NCBI GenBank assembly: GCA_937894955.1
Contig: CALAXO010000005.1
Span: 1-19,366, forward strand
Reading direction: 5' to 3'
Source of the DNA: an uncultured Clostridia bacterium
Lineage (GTDB): Bacteria > Bacillota > Clostridia > Christensenellales > CAG-138
DNA: 19,366 nt
Of the stretch, positions 14,182 through 19,366 are shown in pieces (the first letter of the stretch is position 1; every line of letters begins with the position of its first letter). The notes beneath the pieces were generated by a model, which ran no database searches, was not told the origin of the DNA, and worked only from the letters and a program-made list of their open reading frames with translations. Both the position numbers and the translations under genes were made by a program.

Positions 14182-14202
14182 CGTTATATGAGGTATTTTT
14201 TT
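14169..14202 (+). terminator. terminator of tmcAL overlapping the ylbJ start
   Basis: TACCTCATAT (14169-14178) and ATATGAGGTA (14186-14195) form a perfect 10-bp stem with a 7-nt loop, followed at once by seven T (14196-14202). This is a textbook intrinsic terminator 30 bp past the tmcAL stop. The ATG used for ylbJ (14188) is inside its right arm. Confidence 0.8.
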
Positions 14203-15267
14203 GTTGCTGTCACGGCAATTCTTTGTTTTGGACTCGTGCTTTTCGGTCCGCAGGCGGCAGCGGGCGCGGCGGAGGGCTTTGAGCTTTTTATAAGCTGCGT
14301 TTTTCCCTCGCTGTTCCCTTTTTTTATTTGCGTTGCGCTGCTTAAGGGGCTCGGCGTGTTCAGCGTAAGGAGCGGCCGGGCCGGTGCCGCAATTTTAAAA
14401 ATATTTGCGACATCATTGATTTCCGGAACGCCCACAGGGCCGATGCTTATCGGTTCGGTGCTGTCCGAAAGCACCGAATTGAATTATAACAAGCAACAAC
14501 TGAACAACGAATTGCGAAGCGCGCTTGCCGCACTTACAAACCTTGCAAGCCCTGTTTTTATTGCGGGAGCGGTTTGCAGCCGTATGTTCGGCTTTCGCGA
14601 ACAGAAAGTCGCACTTCTGCTTGCATTTTCCCATTACGGTGCAGCTGCTCTGTCGGTCGGTCTGCTTCTGCTGCTTGCCGCCGCTCTCAACTGCAAATTC
14701 CGCACCGCGGCGGATTTCCAAAGCCGCATTCGGGCGGCCGCAGTTTTTCCGAAAGCCGTTCGTGAATCGGTAAATTCAATTCTGCTTGTGGGCGGAACGC
14801 TCGTGTTTTTTGTTGTTGCGGTTCGGCTGCTTGAAGCAAGCGGAATCGTGTCTCTTCTTGGGCTTAGCGAACATCAAAAAGGCATGCTGTTCGGACTTTT
14901 GGAAATGACAAACGGGATAAAAATCCTTTCGGCGGAGCCTGTGTCGCGGCTTTCCCTCGTTCTCACATGCGGACTTATGTCTTTCGGGGGACTTTGCATA
15001 TTTCTTCAGACCTGCGGAGTTGTAAGTCTGCGCCCTGTCGGATATTTTGCGGCAAAGCTTTTTCATGCGCTGCTTTCGGCGGCACTCTGTGCGGCAATGT
15101 ATCCTTTGTTTTTTTCGAACGCCGCACCGGTATTTATTTCAACGGCGGAATCTGCGGCAATTGCCGAAAACATAATGACGGCTGCCCAAATTGCGCTGCT
15201 CTGCCTGTTTTCCTCCTTCATATCCGCACTTGCGGCTGTGTTTATCGTCAGAAGCACAAAGACATAA
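14188..15267 (+). CDS. ylbJ: sporulation integral membrane protein YlbJ
   Basis: A polytopic membrane protein of about 359 residues in the YlbJ family (nucleoside-recognition/gate domain fold). In Bacillus it is needed for spore cortex formation and stress resistance. From ATG 14188 the protein opens with a membrane helix (FFVAVTAILCFGLVLFG), then SCVFPSLFPFFICVALL, the SGTPTGPMLIGSV re-entrant-type segment near 93, and several later helices (LLLAFSHYGAAALSVGLLLLL and others). The frame is also open back to an ATG at 14140 that directly abuts the tmcAL stop, adding 16 residues unlike the family. The shorter form was chosen because it begins at the first helix. No ribosome site is visible for either. 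Confidence 0.85.
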   Translation: MRYFFVAVTAILCFGLVLFGPQAAAGAAEGFELFISCVFPSLFPFFICVALLKGLGVFSVRSGRAGAAILKIFATSLISGTPTGPMLIGSVLSESTELNYNKQQLNNELRSALAALTNLASPVFIAGAVCSRMFGFREQKVALLLAFSHYGAAALSVGLLLLLAAALNCKFRTAADFQSRIRAAAVFPKAVRESVNSILLVGGTLVFFVVAVRLLEASGIVSLLGLSEHQKGMLFGLLEMTNGIKILSAEPVSRLSLVLTCGLMSFGGLCIFLQTCGVVSLRPVGYFAAKLFHALLSAALCAAMYPLFFSNAAPVFISTAESAAIAENIMTAAQIALLCLFSSFISALAAVFIVRSTKT

Positions 15268-15288
15268 ATTAATAAAACAATACACACT

Positions 15289-15352
15289 AAAAGGACAGCC
15301 GCAGCCGCCCGCACCGAAGCGGACAGCTGTTACGGTCTGTCCTTTATTTTTT
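15289..15352. terminator. bidirectional terminator between ylbJ and the coiled-coil gene
   Basis: AAAGGACAG (15290-15298) pairs with CTGTCCTTT (15337-15345) and encloses further short GC stems. Six T follow at 15347-15352 on the plus strand. The minus strand has a four-T tract, so it can also serve the convergent coiled-coil gene about 100 bp away. Confidence 0.75.
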
Positions 15353-15450
15353 GAATTTCAACATATCTGCCTTTTCGGGACTTATGCGGCTTTCACGGCA
15401 TAACGTGAACCGAGTCAGGCATATTGTCATATTGTGCAATGCCGCACGGT

Positions 15451-16374
15451 TTATTCGTCATCGCCATCCTTGAAATCATCCTCTTGGGAGGTTTTCTTTT
15501 TGCGCTTGAACAGGTTGCCGAAAATATTCAGCCCGAATCCGTCGTCCTCATCTTCCTCCTCTTCGGTCGTTTCGTTCGCTGCACCTGCCGCTTCTTTTTG
15601 AGCGGGCGCGGGCTGCGGGCGGGGCTGTGCGCCGGTCGTTGCCGCAGGGCGTGCATCAAGAGCTTTTCTGTCCGCCTCAATTGCGGAATAATACCGTTCA
15701 AGATAATCCATCAATTCCGCAAGGACGCTGTCCGCACTGAGTTTCGCATTGCTGTAGACTTGGTTGGAACGCAAAATGGTTTTGCGGCGAAGTTCATCGG
15801 CGTGCTTCTGCGCTTCAAGCATTACCTCACTTTCGCTGACAAGGCGTTCACGGGTTGCATTTGCTTCTTCAATAATATCACGTGCTGTATCTTTCGCCCT
15901 TGCAACGCAGTCTTCATAGTAGCTGTTGCCCTGCTCCGTCTTTTGCCTGAGATAGTCATCACCCTCGGCAACGCGGGATTCATAGTAGTCATCTGCTTCG
16001 TCCGTTTTGTTTTCAAGGTAGGTATCGCCCTCGGCAACTTTGTTGTCGTAGTATGTGTTGGCATCGGTTTCCATCTGCTCGGCATCGATCCTTGCTTTTT
16101 CGGCGGTATCCTGTGCAATGCGGTTGGCGTCTGCTTTTGTTGCATTCGAATACTCATCCGCTTCAAGCATAATCTTGTTTGCTCTTGCAAGCACACCGTT
16201 CGCCTTGCGGACATCCTCCGGAAGGCAGCTCTTGATTTCAACAAGCATTCCTGCTATTTCATCTGCGTTGACGATTCTGCGATCCGCGCTGCCGAATCTC
16301 GGTATCTGGCTGTTATCGATCAGTTCAATAAGTTCATCAATGCGCTTTTCAATAATCTTATCGTGATGTGCCAT
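15451..16374 (-). CDS. long coiled-coil protein with 11-residue repeats
   Basis: A 307-residue soluble protein; I do not know its function. The N-terminal module (about 1-70) has ELIELIDNSQIPRFGSADRR followed by IVNADEI and LPEDVRKAN. It resembles the start of short coiled-coil proteins found beside coaD in Clostridia, often called ATPase or V-ATPase subunit-like (from memory). From 72 to 171 a small residue recurs every 11 positions (72, 83, 94, 105, 116, 127, 138, 149, 160, 171), and Tyr occupies 108, 119, 130, 141 and 152: a hendecad helical rod. A Pro/Ala-rich linker (242-265), an acidic run (271-278), GLNIFGNLFKRKKK and an acidic tail follow. AAAGGA is 9 nt before the ATG. It is last in the minus-strand group and has an extra promoter of its own. 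Confidence 0.85.
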   Translation of the reverse strand: MAHHDKIIEKRIDELIELIDNSQIPRFGSADRRIVNADEIAGMLVEIKSCLPEDVRKANGVLARANKIMLEADEYSNATKADANRIAQDTAEKARIDAEQMETDANTYYDNKVAEGDTYLENKTDEADDYYESRVAEGDDYLRQKTEQGNSYYEDCVARAKDTARDIIEEANATRERLVSESEVMLEAQKHADELRRKTILRSNQVYSNAKLSADSVLAELMDYLERYYSAIEADRKALDARPAATTGAQPRPQPAPAQKEAAGAANETTEEEEDEDDGFGLNIFGNLFKRKKKTSQEDDFKDGDDE

Positions 16375-16404
16375 GGTGTTTTATCCTTTCAAAAAGTTAT
16401 TTTT

Positions 16405-16433
16405 ATTATATCTGTGTTCATAATCTTCCGCAA
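16405..16433 (-). promoter_or_regulatory. promoter of the coiled-coil gene
   Basis: On the minus strand TTGCGG (16433-16428), 17 bp and a perfect TATAAT (16410-16405), about 30 bp before the ATG. The -35 is weak. It lies in a 114-bp gap after the small paralogue, so the last gene can be expressed apart from the coaD transcript. Confidence 0.6.
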
Positions 16434-16488
16434 TTGCTCCGCACATGAATTTGCGGCAAAAGGCAAAACCGTTCTTCCGATAAGGGAG

Positions 16489-16794
16489 CTACAGCGTTTT
16501 GAGTTTTTCCAATCGCAACAGAATATCGTTAAAGCTTATAATTCTGAAATCTGCACTGCCGAATTTCGGTGTGGGACTGCAAAAAATCGCATCTTCGGCT
16601 TTTTTCGCTTCGACGAGCAACTTATCATTGCCGGAAGCTGCGGCAATTTCTTTCAGGATGTTGAATTTTTCTGTGACGGCACCGGTTTCAACGACTCTGC
16701 GGTCTTCACCGCCGAATGCAGGGGTGCGGCTGTTATCGATAAGCTCAATAAGCTCATCAACGCATTCTTCAATTGTCCTTTTCTGTTGAGTCAA
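16489..16794 (-). CDS. small paralogue of the neighbouring coiled-coil protein
   Basis: A 101-residue soluble protein of unknown function. Residues 11-35 (VDELIELIDNS then PAFGGEDRRVV) are nearly the same as the start of the coiled-coil protein next door. A second copy of the motif, SPTPKFGSADFRII, is at 73-86. The protein is thus two copies of one short module joined by a helix, with no coiled-coil rod. The start is TTG: AAAGGA lies 8 nt upstream, and this codon aligns exactly, 12 codons before the shared Asp, with the ATG of the paralogue. An overlapping ATG-GTT-TGA lies only 3 nt from the ribosome site and is out of frame. It is 29 bp downstream of coaD, so it is probably co-transcribed. 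Confidence 0.8.
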   Translation of the reverse strand: MTQQKRTIEECVDELIELIDNSRTPAFGGEDRRVVETGAVTEKFNILKEIAAASGNDKLLVEAKKAEDAIFCSPTPKFGSADFRIISFNDILLRLEKLKTL

Positions 16795-16823
16795 ACCATG
16801 TATCCTTTCCGACGCTTGTCTGC

Positions 16824-17306
16824 TTATTTATCTTTAATTCTTTTAAAAATCCCGTTTTCGGCATTCGGCACAAGATCCTCAATGCCGATATTGATATCCA
16901 TAAGCTGCCTGACAAGGCTTGAGCTTATGTGGCAGTATTCGGGTTTTGAAAGCAGAAATACCGTTTCGATTTTTGAATCAAGCTTTTTGTTGACGGCTTC
17001 GAGCATACGCTCGTATTCGACATCCTGCCCGCTTCTTATCCCGCGGACTATGCAATCCGCACCGACGAGCCTGCAATGCTCAACAAGCAGCCCTTCAAAA
17101 TGCGCAACGCGCACGTTGTCAATGCCGCGTACGGCATCGCGTATCAGTTCAAGCCGCTGTTCAAGCGAGAAGCGCGGAGGCTGCTTGCCGGGGTTCGGAC
17201 AAACGGAAACATAAAGCGTTTCAAAATGGGTGCTTGCACGGCGAACAATATCGAGGTGCCCGACGGTGAATGGATCGAATGTGCCCGCAAAAACAGCAAC
17301 GCTCAC
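16824..17306 (-). CDS. coaD: pantetheine-phosphate adenylyltransferase CoaD
   Basis: CoaD joins ATP and 4'-phosphopantetheine to give dephospho-CoA, the next-to-last step of coenzyme A synthesis. The nucleotidyltransferase motif GTFDPFTVGH is at 8-17 (TxGH), RGIRSGQDVEYE at 88-99 and ISSSLVR at 127-133. The 160 residues are the family norm. Its ATG overlaps the rsmD stop by 4 bp (ATGA type), so the two are translationally coupled, the arrangement commonly seen in Firmicutes. Confidence 0.97.
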   Translation of the reverse strand: MSVAVFAGTFDPFTVGHLDIVRRASTHFETLYVSVCPNPGKQPPRFSLEQRLELIRDAVRGIDNVRVAHFEGLLVEHCRLVGADCIVRGIRSGQDVEYERMLEAVNKKLDSKIETVFLLSKPEYCHISSSLVRQLMDINIGIEDLVPNAENGIFKRIKDK

Positions 17307-17875
17307 GATTGTTCCTCCCTGTGCTCCGAATAGATGATTTTTGTAACTGCCGCATCACCGTATTTATGCGTTTTTCCGCACGAAATATTCGGACAGTCGA
17401 ACTGCGGCGGACGTTTGAATGCGTGCTCCGCAAGGATTATGCATCCATCCTCAAGAAGATTCAGCCTTACAAGCTCATTCACCGCGCGGGAATAAAAATC
17501 GGATTCATACGGAGGATCAAGCAAAACCAGCGAAAAGCGGCGTTTTTCAGCGGAAAGCAGCGGAAGCAGCGCAAATGCATCTCCGAAAAGCACCTCGCTT
17601 CTGCCGCCGAAGCCAAGAATTTCGATATTGTGTTTAATTACCTGTATTGATTTTTTGTCGCTGTCGCAAAAGACGCAATGCGCTCCCCCGCGGGAAAGTG
17701 CTTCCAGCCCAAGGCTGCCGCTGCCGGAAAAAAGATCCAATACCTGCGTGTTTTCAATATCGAACTGAATCATGCCGAACATGGCTTCCTTCACCCTGTC
17801 GAGAGTCGGGCGCGTGTTTCTGCCCTCCGGTGCATCGAACCGCCTGCCGCGAGCCGAACCTGCAATAATACGCAA
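17303..17875 (-). CDS. rsmD: 16S rRNA (guanine966-N2)-methyltransferase RsmD
   Basis: RsmD methylates G966 of 16S rRNA using S-adenosylmethionine. It shows MRIIAGSARGRRF at the start, TRPT, the SAM loop DLFSGSGSLGLEALSRG and the catalytic DPPYE (NPPY-type) motif. The frame allows a TTG at 17881, but the ribosome site GGAGGA (17887-17882) touches that codon. The TTG two codons later (17875) has the right 6-nt spacing and gives the conserved MRIIAG start, so the protein is 190 residues. It heads the rsmD-coaD-small-paralogue transcript. Confidence 0.93.
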   Translation of the reverse strand: MRIIAGSARGRRFDAPEGRNTRPTLDRVKEAMFGMIQFDIENTQVLDLFSGSGSLGLEALSRGGAHCVFCDSDKKSIQVIKHNIEILGFGGRSEVLFGDAFALLPLLSAEKRRFSLVLLDPPYESDFYSRAVNELVRLNLLEDGCIILAEHAFKRPPQFDCPNISCGKTHKYGDAAVTKIIYSEHREEQS

Positions 17876-17902
17876 TTTCAATCCTCCGAATATAACATAC
17901 TG

Positions 17903-17932
17903 ATTTTACCACTGTTGAAGGGTGAATTTCAA
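17903..17932 (-). promoter_or_regulatory. promoter of rsmD-coaD
   Basis: On the minus strand TTGAAA (17932-17927), an 18-bp spacer and TAAAAT (17908-17903). The leader would be about 20 nt and contains the GGAGGA ribosome site. Confidence 0.65.
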
Positions 17933-17940
17933 CCCCCGAT

Positions 17941-17975
17941 GCAGTATTTTCGGACAAAATCCGAATTATTTTTCC
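17941..17975. terminator. small hairpin between the cyclo-ligase gene and rsmD
   Basis: TTCGGA and TCCGAA pair around a CAAAA loop and on the plus strand are followed by TTATTTTT. On the minus strand, the direction of the neighbouring genes, no T run follows. Its effect on the cyclo-ligase transcript is therefore doubtful. Confidence 0.3.
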
Positions 17976-17977
17976 GT

Positions 17978-18637
17978 TTAACGCATTTTCTGTTTTTGCG
18001 TTCGGCCCTTTTTGAACAAAGCACCGGGCAGTGCAACGCAATCAAGGGGCATATCGTGTTCCTCAACGGGAAGGCTTTCGCAAAGCTGGAAATCGTACCC
18101 GACGCCGACCGTGAATGCGCCCGTTTTTTTAAGCAGCCGGTCATAATATCCGCCTCCCTGCCCCAGCCTTCCGCATTCCTTTGTGAATGCCACGGCGGGA
18201 ACGATAATAAGATCGATATCCTCCGCAAAAACCTCGGTTGAATCCTCCGGCTTCGGTTCAAGAATGCCGTAGCTGCCGCTGACAAAGGAATCTGTACCGT
18301 TATTCGGAACAAAAAGACGCAGTCCGCCGTTTTCAATGCAGAGCGGGAACGCAATGCGCTTGCCCGCGGCCTTTGCGCACTCAATCAGCGGCATCGGATC
18401 AAGCTCGTTTTTTGCCGGCATATATGCCATTAAAAGCTCTGCGGAATCAAACTCCGGCAAAGCACTGACCTTTTCGGCAACGGCAGCCGAAGCTTCACGC
18501 ACTGCCTCCGCATCGAGTGCCCTGCGCATTGCACGCATTTGCTTTCGAATGCCCGCCTTTGTTTCGGCCGCGCATTCCGCAGCGCATACACCGGCCGCAT
18601 TTTCTTTTTTTTCAGCTGTGTTCTCATTTTTTATCAT
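17978..18637 (-). CDS. 5-formyltetrahydrofolate cyclo-ligase
   Basis: This enzyme (YgfA/YqgN, MTHFS family) uses ATP to turn 5-formyl-THF into 5,10-methenyl-THF, returning stored folate to one-carbon metabolism. The core begins near residue 27 (KAGIRKQMRAMRRALD). YMPAKNELDPMPL holds the folate site, and the ATP-binding motif GRLGQGGGYYDRLL is at 156-169. The first 26 residues are a low-complexity extension rich in Ala, Glu and Cys. The real start might be later, but the ATG at 18637 has a GGTGA ribosome-like site about 7 nt upstream and no good internal alternative was seen. It lies 36 bp after the amidohydrolase gene, so the two are likely one transcript. Confidence 0.93.
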   Translation of the reverse strand: MIKNENTAEKKENAAGVCAAECAAETKAGIRKQMRAMRRALDAEAVREASAAVAEKVSALPEFDSAELLMAYMPAKNELDPMPLIECAKAAGKRIAFPLCIENGGLRLFVPNNGTDSFVSGSYGILEPKPEDSTEVFAEDIDLIIVPAVAFTKECGRLGQGGGYYDRLLKKTGAFTVGVGYDFQLCESLPVEEHDMPLDCVALPGALFKKGRTQKQKMR

Positions 18638-18673
18638 AGTCTTTCACCGTCTTTCGCATCGAATTTGTTTTTG

Positions 18674-19366
18674 TTACAGTTCATCATGCACAATTCGGCC
18701 GTTTATCAGTGTCATCGCGCAGCGGCTGCGAAAATCGAAAGGATGTCCGTAAAAAACCGCAATATCCGCATCCTTGCCGACTTCCAGCGAACCGACGCGG
18801 GAATCTATGCCCGCAATGCGTGCAGCGTTTATGGTTATTGCCTCCAGTGCGGCGTCCTCAGGCAAACCTTCCCGAACGGCAAGCGCGGCGCAAACGGGCA
18901 AATACTGCACCGGAACAACGGGGTGATCCGTCATTATTGCGAATTTTACTCCGTAATCGAAAAGAGTTCTTGCGGATGTCAGACTGCGGTTGCGAACTTC
19001 GGGTTTGCTGCGTTCATGCAGCAGCGGGCCGATGATAATCCCCGCATTCAGCTCATCGATGCAGGGTTTTATGCGGTCGATTATCATGTAACCTTCGGTA
19101 AAATGATCCAGCGTGATTTTAAGGTTGAACTCCTTTGCAATGCGCAGAGCCGTCATTATATCGTCCGCACGGTGCGCATGAATTTTGAGCGGAAGCTCAC
19201 CGCGCACAACGGGCAGCATTGCTTCGAGTGAATGATCGATTTTCGGAGACTTCTCACCTTTTTTCTTTGCCTCCTTAATGTTTCTGTCGTATTCAAGCGC
19301 ATCGAGCAGGGTCCCGCGCAGCTGTGCGGCAATCGACATTCTTGTGTAAAAAGTTTTTTGCGCACT
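18674..19366 (-). CDS. amidohydrolase, N terminus beyond the window
   Basis: The last 231 residues of a metal-dependent amidohydrolase of the imidazolonepropionase-related group; the full family is about 380-400 residues. Visible parts are KIHAHRADDI (second metal-binding histidine region), LDHFTEGY, IIGPLLHERSKPEVRNRS, AIMTDHPVVP (the catalytic Asp strand), INAARIAGIDSRVGSLEVGKDAD and the C-terminal beta-sandwich ending near GRIVHDEL. The frame is open to the window edge (SAQKTFYTRMSIAAQ), so an internal ATG at 19339 is not the start. The substrate cannot be named. It is the first gene of the minus-strand group that can be seen here. Confidence 0.88.
   Translation of the reverse strand, partial: SAQKTFYTRMSIAAQLRGTLLDALEYDRNIKEAKKKGEKSPKIDHSLEAMLPVVRGELPLKIHAHRADDIMTALRIAKEFNLKITLDHFTEGYMIIDRIKPCIDELNAGIIIGPLLHERSKPEVRNRSLTSARTLFDYGVKFAIMTDHPVVPVQYLPVCAALAVREGLPEDAALEAITINAARIAGIDSRVGSLEVGKDADIAVFYGHPFDFRSRCAMTLINGRIVHDEL

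Noticed and set aside
15424..15450. Short direct repeat of CATATTGT after the coiled-coil gene
   Set aside because: Two short copies only, no further units or structure; likely chance.
16791..16799. ATG-GTT-TGA minigene overlapping the TTG start of the small paralogue
   Set aside because: It is only 3 nt from the ribosome site, too close for efficient use, while the TTG has an 8-nt spacing and aligns with the paralogue's ATG.
15424..17214. 596-codon open frame on the plus strand
   Set aside because: It is the antisense shadow of the coiled-coil gene, its small paralogue and coaD, which have motifs, ribosome sites and a shared direction.

Overview
The window looks like a chromosomal housekeeping region of a member of the Clostridia (Bacillota), possibly an Oscillospiraceae-like lineage of middling GC. 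The reasons are the plsX-acpP-rnc-smc-ftsY series, the YlbJ/TmcAL/CoaD/RsmD group known from spore-forming Firmicutes, strong AGGAGG-type ribosome sites, and near-consensus sigma-A promoters with 17-bp spacing. No phage, insertion sequence, CRISPR array, tRNA or rRNA was seen.

Layout. Positions 1-416 hold no complete gene, only terminator-like hairpins and perhaps the last codons of an upstream gene. A membrane glycosyltransferase (417-1814, minus) is driven by a strong promoter nearly 300 bp upstream. A poorly coding stretch (1815-2771) follows. The plus-strand block is a small P-loop ATPase (2772-3182), plsX, acpP, rnc, smc and ftsY: phospholipid/fatty-acid synthesis, then dsRNA processing, chromosome organisation and the SRP receptor. 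It ends at a bidirectional terminator (10565-10596) shared with the convergent minus-strand set ackA, DUF177 and rpmF. A compact divergent promoter at 12834-12863 separates ackA from plus-strand tmcAL and ylbJ. A second bidirectional terminator (15289-15352) faces a minus-strand group: an amidohydrolase cut by the window edge, 5-formyl-THF cyclo-ligase, rsmD, coaD, a small protein and a coiled-coil protein.

In many Clostridia, as I recall, most of these genes lie on one strand in the order rsmD-coaD-ylbJ-tmcAL-ackA-DUF177-rpmF-plsX-acpP-rnc-smc-ftsY. Here the same genes are present but broken into alternately oriented blocks, with ftsY facing rpmF and ackA facing away from tmcAL.

The least ordinary parts are the two proteins beside coaD. 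They are paralogues sharing an SxxPxFGxxDxR motif, and the larger has a regular 11-residue repeat in its rod. Also notable are the palindrome-bearing overlapping divergent promoters between ackA and tmcAL, and the terminator/start-codon/sigma-E-like overlap at ylbJ. Several start codons were moved (2772, 11449, 17875, 14188) because promoter or ribosome-site evidence contradicts the longest frame. Nothing here is clearly a new defence or mobile system.
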